A DNA stretch of 49,010 bases. Origin: Clostridia bacterium (GTDB taxonomy: Bacteria; Bacillota; Clostridia; Oscillospirales; CAG-272). The notes beneath the pieces are model-generated. The model ran no database searches. It was given only the letters and a program-made list of their open reading frames with translations, and was not told the origin of the DNA. The translations under genes were made by a program, and so were the position numbers. Positions 1 to 6,779 of the stretch are shown in pieces. The stretch covers positions 1 to 49,010 of the forward strand of contig JAFXHA010000024.1 of NCBI GenBank assembly GCA_017536635.1, written 5' to 3'. Each line of letters opens with the position of its first letter. The first letter of the stretch is position 1.

Positions 1-40
1 CCTTTTCTTTTTATTTAATCCTGAAAGGAAAAGAACCGAT

Positions 41-238
41 ATGAAAGTAGAAGGCCAAGTACGAATCCCCTCCGGATGTGCAATTGCTGCTGTTATTTCC
101 AAAGAAGGAAACAGAATGTCCGGCGAGATGATTTATAATGCTATGAAGCCGATGCACGACCGTTCCAACGGACTTGGCGGCGGTTTCGCCGGTTACGGTA
201 TTTATCCTGAATATAAGGAATTTTACGCATTACATATA
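41..238 (+). pseudogene. Truncated class II glutamine amidotransferase (glutamate synthase domain 1 type)
   Basis: The first ~65 codons read like the N-terminus of the class II glutamine amidotransferase domain found in glutamate synthase large-subunit-like proteins. The key stretches are RIPSGCAIAAV, with the cysteine that normally becomes the catalytic nucleophile after processing, and MHDRSNGLGGGFAGYGIYP. A Shine-Dalgarno GAAAGGA lies upstream of ATG 41. Homology-like sequence stops near ALHIF. The frame then runs 14 codons further into unrelated sequence and stops at 280, whereas the family domain is several hundred residues. The fragment is joined out of frame to a cyclase-like fragment. 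Family assignment is by motif recall only; the truncation is plain in the sequence. Confidence 0.7.
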
Positions 239-908
239 TTCAGAGGTGTTGGAAAAAGACATTTCCGGTGTAATACCTAAAGTAGATGATTTACATGATT
301 CAAATAAAATATACAGTGGAAAAGTCTCCGTGTTGTTTGTTGATATGCGAAACTCTACAAAATTGTCAGATCGATTTGGTGCGGAACAGCTTGTAAAAAT
401 ATATAGAAGTTATATTCGCACAGTTGTACAAGCCGTTCGATATTCTAACGGCGTTGTTCGAGATTTTATGGGTGATGGCGTTTTAGCCGTATTTATAGAT
501 GATGACAACGGAAAGTCGGAAGATAAAGCAGTTTACGCAGCACGATATATTACCACCGCAATTGATAAGCTCCTCAAGGAAGTTAGCGAAATGTATGGCT
601 TATCGCGTGAAACTTTGCGTTATTACGAGAGCGTGGGAATCATTCCAAGTGTTACGAGAAAGTCAAACGGAATTCGGAATTACTGCGAAAAAGATTTGGC
701 TTGGGTAGAACTTGCAGCAAAAATGAATCGAATGGAGCTTTCTATTGATATCATGCACCAATGCGTCAATTACTGTATTGACAACGGATTGCAGCCACAC
801 CTTCCCAATCACATCTTGCAAAGGCACAAAGAATATTTGATTATGAAGCGCGAGCTGATTGATGAAACGATAGATAGGCTGAACGAGGAAATCGTTGTAA
901 AGGATTAA
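239..908 (+). pseudogene. Chimeric reading frame: class III nucleotide cyclase fragment joined to a MerR-family regulator
   Basis: One open frame carries two unrelated parts. Roughly 300-575 encodes a class III adenylate/guanylate cyclase-like segment: KVSVLFVDMRNSTKLSD holds the first metal-binding Asp and VVRDFMGDGVLAVF the second. The C-terminal half, which should carry the transition-state Asn/Arg and the substrate Lys, is absent. From about 575 the same frame becomes a MerR-type protein: EVSEMYGLSRETLRYYESVGI is the winged-helix start, followed by IRNYCEKDLAWVELAAKMNRM and a C-terminal helix to the stop at 908. The MerR part alone is about the normal length of a small MerR protein. No convincing start codon or ribosome site precedes the cyclase segment, because the open frame upstream only shadows the amidotransferase fragment. 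I infer a fusion of gene remnants. MerR expression as part of a fusion is possible but unproven. Confidence 0.6.
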
Positions 909-1007
909 ATGTTATAACACAAGAAAGGAAAAGAGTACCGAAAACAATTCGATGCCCAAATATTGCGATCAACATAATATTATTTGCTGATCGTTTGGAA
1001 AGCGTAT

Positions 1008-1187
1008 ATGGAAAACAATGTATTAATAATAAATGCAGATGAAGACGAAGCTTTGGAAATAAAAGAAGGACTCATTAATAAAAATGCTATCGTTTATTGC
1101 GCATCTACCATACAGCTTGCATTAAATATGTTTATGAAACATAATTTTAATCTCATTATATTAGATGCGTGTAAATACATCGAATGA
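1008..1187 (+). pseudogene. Truncated response-regulator receiver domain
   Basis: From ATG 1008 the product begins with ENNVLIINADEDEALEIKEGL and continues to FNLIILDA. This matches the beta1-alpha1-beta2-alpha2-beta3 part of a CheY-like receiver: acidic pocket residues after beta1 and the phospho-accepting Asp at the end of beta3. It breaks immediately after that Asp with CKYIE and a stop at 1187, so the rest of the receiver and any output domain are missing. The break lies three bases before the first CATCTATTAAG repeat at 1190. I read it as a gene fragment, not a functional regulator. Confidence 0.65.
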
Positions 1188-1189
1188 GA

Positions 1190-1311
1190 CATCTATTAAG
1201 GAAGCACAATATAATTGCTAATTGGCATCTATTAAGGATGCACTTGAAACCGGCTTAAAAGTTCAAAAACCCTTGATTTTATTGACTTTTTGAGGGTGGC
1301 ATCTATTAAGG
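1190..1311 (+). repeat. Three direct copies of a CATCTATTAAGG motif
   Basis: CATCTATTAAGG begins at 1190, 1226 and 1300. Each is followed by two variable bases and then G(C/T)AC. The third copy is the start of the first full intergenic repeat unit; the first two look like abandoned 5' ends of the same unit. The motif recurs after genes at 2504, 6806 (partial), 7818 and 9955. Confidence 0.75.
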
Positions 1312-1505
1312 CGGTACAACACAAAAAGAAAAGTCGCGCAAGCGGCTTTTTCTTTTTGTACTTTTCACTATTCTCTTTTCACTCTTCACTTTTCTCTAAA
1401 TCTCCCACGCGACTTTTCCAGAGAAGAGATAAAAGAGAAGAGAGAAAAGAAAAGGTAGCTTTTCTCCTGCGCCTTTGTGCTTTGGTCGAAAAGCATTGAT
1501 TTTTA
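1273..1505 (+). repeat. Intergenic repeat unit, copy 1 (full length)
   Basis: The unit runs from TGATTTTATTGACTTT through GGCATCTATTAAGG and a terminator-like hairpin (1322-1358). A pyrimidine-rich and purine-rich pair of tracts that can fold on each other follows, then a small GAAAAGGTAGCTTTTC hairpin and GAAAAGCATTGATTTTT. Copy 3 (6780-7003) is nearly identical over its length, and copies near 2504 and 9937 are variants. It separates the truncated receiver gene from the PHP gene and abuts the latter's promoter. Confidence 0.8.
1322..1358 (+). terminator. Rho-independent terminator inside repeat copy 1
   Basis: The stem is AAAAAGAAAAGTCGC with GCGGCTTTTTCTTTTTG around a GCAA loop, containing one G-U pair and a T-rich 3' side. 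The same hairpin occurs at 2526, 4308 and 6827. Confidence 0.75.
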
Positions 1506-1524
1506 GTTAAAAATGTGATAAAAT
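1496..1524 (+). promoter_or_regulatory. Sigma-A promoter for the PHP gene
   Basis: TTGATT (1496-1501), a 17-nt spacer and TAAAAT (1519-1524) lie at the 3' edge of repeat copy 1. Analogous promoters sit at the same place after the copies at 2504 and 6780. Confidence 0.55.
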
Positions 1525-1541
1525 TAACTTTGCTGAGATGC

Positions 1542-1661
1542 AAGACCTACTTTCTCTACAATCCCCCGAAAACCGAGGACGAGAAATACGCCTATGACAT
1601 TATCCAAAAGGCGTATAATTTTCTCACACAAAAGGAAGGAGTAAGCAACAATGATTATTAA
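1542..1661 (+). pseudogene. Unidentified 3' coding remnant upstream of the PHP gene
   Basis: A frame open from about 1542 to TAA 1661 reads KTYFLYNPPKTEDEKYAYDI and IQKAYNFLTQKEGVSN, with protein-like composition. It lacks a plausible start, sits between the promoter and the PHP gene, and overlaps the PHP start by 11 bases. I do not recognise the family. It may be the tail of a gene lost at this position, or chance. Confidence 0.3.
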
Positions 1662-2490
1662 TTCGGATTGGCACATACATAGCGAGTATTCGTATGATGC
1701 GTCTAACTCTCTTGAGCATATAGTGGAAGCGGCTATAGCTCAAGGGCTTTCTCGTATCGGCATCACAGATCATTTAAATTTTAATGATGAAAAATTCAAA
1801 GGTGATATCTATGCCTCAGCAAATGCTGTTCATAACACACAAAAAACATATTCCAATATAGTGCTTGGAGTTGAACTTACACCGATTGAACGTCCCGAAT
1901 TCGATTATATAGCAACGTGCGGAAAAAGAGAGGGCTACATACCGCCATTTCAAAGCTCCCCATACGAGCTTGAGTTGGGAATGACCAAAGCTCAACTTAT
2001 GTCCCTTGGAATTCGCTACACCATCGGAGCGGCACATTGGCGATTGGACGTTCCGCATGCAAAATCACTGCAACCCGACTTGAACGCTAGCATCAAGGAT
2101 TGGTACAGACAGCAGCTGTGGCTTGCCAATGACGATCGTGTGACGATTCTCGGACACCCGTGGTATCACGGGAAGGGGATTTGGTATGAAGATTTTTCTG
2201 TTATTCCGCGTTCCATGAATGATGATCTTGCGGTAGCGTTAAAGGAAAACAAAAAATACGTTGAATGCAATTCACACTTCTTCGTTTCGCCAAAGACAAG
2301 CGAAAAATTCCGAAATCAATACGCAGAATTTTTAAGAGAACTTTTCGAAATGAATATTCCGATCACTTACGGTTCGGACTCACACAGCAATTACGGAGAT
2401 TCCCGTGCTGAAGTGGAGCGGTATCTGCGTTCCGCAGGATTCGTTGAGGGCGACATATCCGAGCTTTCAGAGAACGATCTTTGGAGTTAA
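1651..2490 (+). CDS. PHP-domain phosphoesterase (histidinol-phosphatase-like)
   Basis: This 279-residue protein belongs to the PHP (polymerase and histidinol phosphatase) superfamily, metal-dependent phosphoesterases with a distorted TIM barrel. Seen in sequence: SDWHIHSEYSYDAS near residue 5 with the HxH metal pair (H8, H10), GITDHLNF (about residue 36-43), and a C-terminal GSDSHSNYGDSR carrying the last metal-binding Asp and His. Length fits HisK-type or stand-alone PHP proteins. There is no signal peptide, so it is cytoplasmic. ATG 1651 has GGAAGGAG about 9 nt upstream. No histidine-biosynthesis genes are nearby, so a role as histidinol phosphatase is not supported by context. Substrate unknown. 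Confidence 0.8.
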   Translation: MIINSDWHIHSEYSYDASNSLEHIVEAAIAQGLSRIGITDHLNFNDEKFKGDIYASANAVHNTQKTYSNIVLGVELTPIERPEFDYIATCGKREGYIPPFQSSPYELELGMTKAQLMSLGIRYTIGAAHWRLDVPHAKSLQPDLNASIKDWYRQQLWLANDDRVTILGHPWYHGKGIWYEDFSVIPRSMNDDLAVALKENKKYVECNSHFFVSPKTSEKFRNQYAEFLRELFEMNIPITYGSDSHSNYGDSRAEVERYLRSAGFVEGDISELSENDLWS

Positions 2491-2503
2491 GCTTTCACCA
2501 CGG

Positions 2504-2692
2504 CATCTATTTTGTCAAGATAACACAAAAAGAAAAGTCGCGCAAGCGGCTTTTTCTTTTTGTACTCTTCACTATTATCTTTTCACTCTTCACTTTTCTC
2601 TAACTCTCCCGCACGACTTTTCCAGAGAAGAGATAAGAGAGAAAAGAAAAGGTTCCTTTTCACCGTGGCGAAAAGCATTTTTATTATAAAGC
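2504..2692 (+). repeat. Intergenic repeat unit, copy 2
   Basis: It begins with GGCATCTATTTTGTCAAGA 12 nt after the PHP stop. This 5' variant, with TTGTCAAGA in place of AAGGCGGTAC, is shared with 7818. It then has the terminator hairpin (2526-2562), the pyrimidine and purine tracts, and GAAAAGCATTTTTATTATAA. It ends at the promoter of the next gene. Confidence 0.8.
2526..2562 (+). terminator. Rho-independent terminator after the PHP gene
   Basis: Same hairpin as at 1322: the AAAAGTCGC arm, GCAA loop, GCGGCTTTTTCTTTTTG arm. Confidence 0.75.
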
Positions 2693-2721
2693 TTGAAAAG
2701 TAAGAGGTTTTGTGATATAAT
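2693..2721 (+). promoter_or_regulatory. Sigma-A promoter for the small lipoprotein gene
   Basis: TTGAAA (2693-2698), 17 nt, TATAAT (2716-2721), with TG one base before the -10 (TGATATAAT). It closely matches the promoters at 7004 and 17487. Confidence 0.75.
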
Positions 2722-2744
2722 GAAATCAGAAAGGTGGTGCTATA

Positions 2745-3044
2745 ATGAAAAAAGTATTTGTTTCTTTATTTTTACTTATCTCAACTCTTATGCTCTCATC
2801 CTGTCAGGTGAATTGGTTTGGTAGCCATTTCGATGTCCCTTGGTATTTTATAGCCGTTCCCGTATTTGTCTTGTTTATTGTCTTGTATGTAATTATAGTA
2901 TCGAAAACATACGTTTGTCCAAAATGTAAAACTGAATTCAAACCCAAATGGTATCAGATATATATTACAATCCATTTCAATGATTCTCGCATCGCAAAAT
3001 GTCCAAATTGCGGAAGAAAAGGATTTTGCAAGAGGAAAAATTAG
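2745..3044 (+). CDS. Small membrane protein with lipobox and zinc ribbon
   Basis: 99 residues, family not recognised. The N-terminus MKKVFVSLFLLISTLMLSSC has a basic start, hydrophobic core and an LSSC lipobox-like end, suggesting a lipoprotein signal or a first membrane segment. A second hydrophobic segment follows (PWYFIAVPVFVLFIVLYVII, residues about 36-55). The C-terminal part has CPKC (about 63-66) and CPNC (about 88-91), a four-cysteine zinc-ribbon arrangement, in a basic tail. If residue 20 is lipidated, the second segment would return the ribbon to the cytoplasm. AGGTGG lies upstream of ATG 2745. It is a single-gene unit with its own promoter and terminator. Confidence 0.7.
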   Translation: MKKVFVSLFLLISTLMLSSCQVNWFGSHFDVPWYFIAVPVFVLFIVLYVIIVSKTYVCPKCKTEFKPKWYQIYITIHFNDSRIAKCPNCGRKGFCKRKN

Positions 3045-3070
3045 TGGAATCTTTTCTGCCAACACGACTC

Positions 3071-3106
3071 AAAAAGAAAACCACCCATCAGGGTGGTTTT
3101 CTTTTT
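3071..3106 (+). terminator. Rho-independent terminator (CCACCC type)
   Basis: AAAAAGAAAACCACCC and GGGTGGTTTTCTTTTT form a 16-bp stem around a 4-nt loop (ATCA). An almost identical hairpin is at 7841 and a variant at 13229. Confidence 0.9.
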
Positions 3107-3109
3107 GTA

Positions 3110-3372
3110 TGTAGAGTGCGTCTTGAGCTTTGCGAACTTCGTTATATGAACTGAGCACGCGAAAATATTGAACAAACGATACCATTCTATAAGAACCGCG
3201 TGCGTCGGGATCCATTCCGCCGCAGGCGGAATCTTGCGTGATGACGGCTTCGCCTTGTGATGTGCCCTTTGGGCGTGTAGAGGAACACATCACATCCCTT
3301 TGCGCCATCGGCACAATACATCACTATGAGCGAAGCGAATAACATCACTGCGGCAACGCCGCAACATCACTC
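3110..3372 (+). repeat. Gene-free stretch of small hairpins linked by CATCAC/GTGATG words
   Basis: No gene is seen here. Short GC-rich stem-loops such as CCGCCGCAGGCGG, GGCTTCGCC, GCCCTTTGGGC, GCGAAGC and GCGGCAACGCCGC alternate with GTGATG, ACATCAC or related words. This has the look of a degenerate tandem array of palindromic repeats. No reading frame with coding character was found. Confidence 0.6.
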
Positions 3373-3401
3373 TTTACAAACCGCAAAATTTGTGGTATAA
3401 T
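3373..3401 (+). promoter_or_regulatory. Sigma-A promoter for the SGNH hydrolase gene
   Basis: TTTACA (3373-3378), 17-nt spacer, TATAAT (3396-3401), about 60 nt upstream of the start codon. Confidence 0.65.
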
Positions 3402-3461
3402 ATTATCAAAAGCGAGAAGCGCTACTAATGTGTATACAGAAGGCACAAAAGGAGATAATGT

Positions 3462-4127
3462 ATGAAAAAAGAAATTATCGGAGCAAAATGGGTAGAAAAC
3501 GGAGTGGCAGATGCCATCTTTTGTTGCAATGATGAAAAGCCAAATATCTTCCTTATCGGAGATTCTATCCGAAAAGGATACTGCGAAACGGTAAAAAATG
3601 AGCTTTCGAATAGAGCCGAGGTCTTTTATCTTAACGATAATTGCAGAAGCTCACAATATGTGATCTTCTGCATGAGAATATGGGCAAGCTTATTCGATGA
3701 TCCGACAAAGGTAGATGTGATTCAATTCAACTGCGGTCATTGGGACGTGGCGCATTGGTGCGGTCACGAACTGCCTCTCACGAGTGAGGATGAATATGCG
3801 AAAAATATACAAATAATCATTGATCTTCTAAAGAAGTTTTTTCCGAGGGCAAAATTGATATTTGCCACTACAACCCCAATGAATCCTGACGGTGGATCAG
3901 AGGGCGGGGTAAATCCCCGTTCAACAGCAACAATTGACCGATATAACCGTATTGCTGTCGATATCGTCGAAAAAAATGGGGTGATTGTCAATGATCTTAA
4001 CGAATATGTGAGAGAGTGGAATAGTAGCTGCTATAAGGATACCTGCCATTATACGGATGAAGCGTTTGCCGCTCTTGGCAAAGAGGTTGCACGCAGACTT
4101 GGCGATATGTTGAACGATAAACAATAA
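3462..4127 (+). CDS. SGNH/GDSL-family hydrolase
   Basis: This 221-residue cytoplasmic protein has the SGNH hydrolase (GDSL esterase) signature. Block I is FLIGDSIRKGYC with the nucleophile at S35. A block III-like NCGHWD lies near residue 90, and DTCHYTDEAF near residue 190 supplies the block V Asp and His. These enzymes remove acetyl or other acyl groups from carbohydrates and lipids. With no signal peptide, an imported acetylated sugar or oligosaccharide is a reasonable but unproven substrate. AAAGGAG stands 8 nt before ATG 3462. It is monocistronic and is followed closely by an oxidoreductase remnant. Confidence 0.8.
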   Translation: MKKEIIGAKWVENGVADAIFCCNDEKPNIFLIGDSIRKGYCETVKNELSNRAEVFYLNDNCRSSQYVIFCMRIWASLFDDPTKVDVIQFNCGHWDVAHWCGHELPLTSEDEYAKNIQIIIDLLKKFFPRAKLIFATTTPMNPDGGSEGGVNPRSTATIDRYNRIAVDIVEKNGVIVNDLNEYVREWNSSCYKDTCHYTDEAFAALGKEVARRLGDMLNDKQ

Positions 4128-4172
4128 AAAGATGTAAATATGATGAGAAAATATTCAAAATAGATACCCTGT

Positions 4173-4292
4173 GATCATACCGATGTTCTGGTCATCGGTG
4201 GAGGATCCGCGGGGCTTTGTGCCGCAATTGCATCCGCACGGGCGGGAGCAAAAACCACGCTGATCGAGCAAAACGGATTTTGCTGAGGTATC
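4173..4292 (+). pseudogene. N-terminal remnant of an FAD-dependent oxidoreductase
   Basis: The reading frame from 4173 gives DHTDVLVIGGGSAGLCAAIA followed by SARAGAKTTLIEQNGFC, the Rossmann GxGxxG dinucleotide-binding start of the FAD_oxidored group. It meets an in-frame TGA after NGFC, and after a few glycine-rich codons it merges into the repeat terminator at 4308. Only about 40 codons of a protein normally over 400 residues remain, so this is a broken gene. The break lies next to a terminator of the repeat family. Confidence 0.75.
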
Positions 4293-4307
4293 GGCGGTGG
4301 CGTATAC

Positions 4308-4340
4308 AAAAAGAAAAGTCGCGCAAGCGGCTTTTTCTTT
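4308..4340 (+). terminator. Repeat-family terminator (isolated copy)
   Basis: The AAAAGTCGC-GCAA-GCGGCTTTTTC hairpin, as at 1322, 2526 and 6827, but here without the upstream CATCTATT motif and without the downstream purine tract. Confidence 0.7.
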
Positions 4341-4606
4341 TGCTACGGTGTGTTTTGCCCTCGGCGACTGACTGTATGGATCGACCTCCGCCTTGGCGGA
4401 AGATCGTAACATTCGAGAGAAAAGGAAATATTTACAAAGAAATATTGTATTTCTCAGGAAAATGCGATATAATAAAACCAAATAAATGTGACAACAAAGC
4501 CTTGCGGCGTTGTCACGGCATATGTAGGTTTTATTGAATCATAATGCCTTCGGCACCGACAAGCAAGCTTGTCTTTATGATATAATGAGTTAGTCAAATA
4601 AAAGCT
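4341..4606 (+). promoter_or_regulatory. Hairpin-rich leader with promoters for the TIM-barrel gene
   Basis: No gene is seen here. Hairpins are TCCGCCTTGGCGGA, the GTGACAAC/GTTGTCAC stem enclosing GCCTTGCGGC (about 4487-4516), and GACAAGCAAGCTTGTC. Two promoter candidates occur. TTGTAT (4445-4450), 17 nt, TATAAT (4468-4473) would place the stems in a 5' leader. A downstream TGATATAAT (4578-4586) is an extended -10 without a good -35. Confidence 0.5.
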
Positions 4607-4624
4607 ATGAAGGAGGGTACGGCG

Positions 4625-6748
4625 GTGGGAACAACAAACAAATACGGCGAAGTGCTTTATTCATTACCGAAGGTCGGTACAGCGGCTATAGAATTGTCAC
4701 ATTTTCCAACAAAGCATCAGGCGTTTATCTTCAGGGCGTATGAATATGTACCGATAGATAGGATCGCAAAGGTATTGGGAACGGATGTTGAGACGGTAAG
4801 ACTTGCAGCCGGTGAAATGGGATTGCCCGATTACGCCCCGGGCGATCTGTGGCTGCGGCGCGGTTATATTACGATCATTCGCAGAATGTGGCATATTTTA
4901 CCGTATGAGCAGCTATTAGAGTTGCTGGACATGGACGAGCAAACTCTTGCGCGTATGATGCGTCAAAATGATTTCCTTGATGTCAAGCTGTCAGATAAGC
5001 CACTCTGTGAAAGAGTTGTGTGGCGAAAGCTCACCGAGGAAGAAAGAATAAGTACGCTCCGGATCAAAAAAGTGATGTGTTCGCTTGATCTGTCGGGAAA
5101 GCGACCGTTCGAATTTGAATATGATGTTCCAACGTTGCATTTTGAGGGTGAGCAGCGCTTTGCTACGCGTATGATCTATGCTTTTTCGGGCTTATATCAG
5201 AATGCATTTGAGGTGGATAGTGAGGAATTTTTGCCCGATGAGCAGTTGAAGGCATATCAGGCACTGGGTATCAATGGGATCTGGACCCAAGGCACACTTT
5301 CTCAACTCGCCCCTTTTCCGTTTGATCCTAGCGTTTCAGTAGGATATGAAAAGCGCATTGAAAAGATGATAGCGATGACCGAGCGCCTTGCTCGCTACGG
5401 TATCAAGCTTTATCTTTATCTCAACGAGCCGCGCGCAATGCCGCTTACTTTTTTTGAAAAGTACCCTGAGTTGCTTGGACATGTGAAGAATGATGAAGGG
5501 TGCCTCTGCACATCCAAGCCGCAGGTGCGGGATTATCTTAGGGATTCCGTTGAATCGATATGCCGCACCGTGCCATTGATAGGTGGCTTTTTCACCATAA
5601 CCAGATCGGAAAATCTGACGAACTGCTACTCTCATTCTGGCTTTCCGAATAAACCTTGCAACTGTTCCAAATGTAAGAGTAGAAGCGTTGCGGATGTGAT
5701 CTCCGAAACAATAAGCTGCTTTTCGGAGGGCGCACGGCGTGTAGATCGGAACATCAAGGTGTTTGCGTGGAGCTGGAGATGGGCTGAGTTTAATGAGGAT
5801 ATCATTAGACAGCTTCCCAAAGATGTTATACTCTTATCGCAGAGCGAATTGGATATTCCGTTTGAGATAGGCGGAGTCAAGGGTAATGTCCTTGACTATT
5901 CTATGAGCATTGTCGGTCCGGGAGAGCTTGCGCGCCGTGAATGGAAGATAGCAAGGGCTCGTGGATTAGAGGTTGGAGCAAAGGTGCAGATAAACACCAC
6001 GTGGGAGGCATCCACCGTTCCCGCAATACCGATTTCACCGTCTGTCGAAGAGCATATGAGAAGCCTTCAAAAAGAGGATGTCAAACACCTGCTGTTGAGT
6101 TGGACGCTTGGTGGATATCCATGTCACAATATTGTGGCGGCGGCAAGGTATTTCTACGAAAAATGTACGGGTCAAACTCAAAGTCCTACACTGTATGAAG
6201 CGGAAAAGCAATTCGTCGAGGCATTCAGAGAGTTTCCGTTCCATATCAATGTTCTCTATTTCGGACCGCAAAATGCGGGCCCCTCTAATCTTCTGTTTGA
6301 AAAGCCGACGGGATACAAAACATCTATGACCTGCTTTGCCTATGATGATCTTAAAGGCTGGAGGTCGATATATCCGCTCAGCACCTTTGAGGAGCAATTT
6401 TCAAAGCTATGTAAAAAATGGGAGATCGGCTTGGATATGCTGGATGAAGAAGATGAAAGTGAGACCGCTATTATGGCAAGAGCAACCTATTGCCTTTTTA
6501 AATCTTCTTTGAATCAAATCAGATTTATTCGCGCCAGAGACGAAGGGTTCTATTCAGATGCCGTCTCTGCCGCAAAGGAAGAATTGCTCACCGCAAAAAG
6601 AATGTTAGCGCTGATGAACAAAAACGCGGCAATCGGATATGAAGCGGCAAACCACTATTATTATTCCAAGGGGCAGCTTGCTGAAAAGATAATAAACTGT
6701 AACTACATAGTTGAGGTCTTTACAGGAAAGGAAAAAGAATCTGTTTAG
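4625..6748 (+). CDS. Predicted cytoplasmic glycosidase-like TIM-barrel protein with N-terminal helix-turn-helix-like repeats
   Basis: I place the start at GTG 4625, because AAGGAGGG lies 8 nt before it while the in-frame ATG 4607 overlaps that site. About 707 residues, no signal peptide. Near the start are two similar helical stretches, VPIDRIAKVLGTDVETVRLA and LPYEQLLELLDMDEQTLARM, each resembling a helix-turn-helix. The middle has barrel-like features: YQALGINGIWTQG, YGIKLYLYLNEPRAMP, GGFFTITRSENLTNCYSH, and a cysteine cluster CNCSKCKSR often seen in GH20-like and DUF4838-like hydrolases. VFAWSWRW and LLSWTLGGYP follow, then a helical C-terminus. This suggests hydrolysis of a glycan, but I cannot name the CAZy family or a catalytic pair with certainty. 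It forms a single-gene unit flanked by repeat elements. Confidence 0.6.
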   Translation: MGTTNKYGEVLYSLPKVGTAAIELSHFPTKHQAFIFRAYEYVPIDRIAKVLGTDVETVRLAAGEMGLPDYAPGDLWLRRGYITIIRRMWHILPYEQLLELLDMDEQTLARMMRQNDFLDVKLSDKPLCERVVWRKLTEEERISTLRIKKVMCSLDLSGKRPFEFEYDVPTLHFEGEQRFATRMIYAFSGLYQNAFEVDSEEFLPDEQLKAYQALGINGIWTQGTLSQLAPFPFDPSVSVGYEKRIEKMIAMTERLARYGIKLYLYLNEPRAMPLTFFEKYPELLGHVKNDEGCLCTSKPQVRDYLRDSVESICRTVPLIGGFFTITRSENLTNCYSHSGFPNKPCNCSKCKSRSVADVISETISCFSEGARRVDRNIKVFAWSWRWAEFNEDIIRQLPKDVILLSQSELDIPFEIGGVKGNVLDYSMSIVGPGELARREWKIARARGLEVGAKVQINTTWEASTVPAIPISPSVEEHMRSLQKEDVKHLLLSWTLGGYPCHNIVAAARYFYEKCTGQTQSPTLYEAEKQFVEAFREFPFHINVLYFGPQNAGPSNLLFEKPTGYKTSMTCFAYDDLKGWRSIYPLSTFEEQFSKLCKKWEIGLDMLDEEDESETAIMARATYCLFKSSLNQIRFIRARDEGFYSDAVSAAKEELLTAKRMLALMNKNAAIGYEAANHYYYSKGQLAEKIINCNYIVEVFTGKEKESV

Positions 6749-6779
6749 GCGAAGCTTTGAATTGACCGAACTCGCCACC

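Noticed and set aside
1290..1499. Open frames of about 70 codons running through repeat copies 1 and 3 with similar KKKSRASGFFFLY products
   Set aside because: The similarity follows from the repeated DNA. The frames cross a terminator hairpin, are low in complexity, lack ribosome sites, and copy 2 is open in a different frame.
3110..3372. CRISPR array
   Set aside because: The repeated words are only about 6 nt, the units are irregular, and there are no cas genes.
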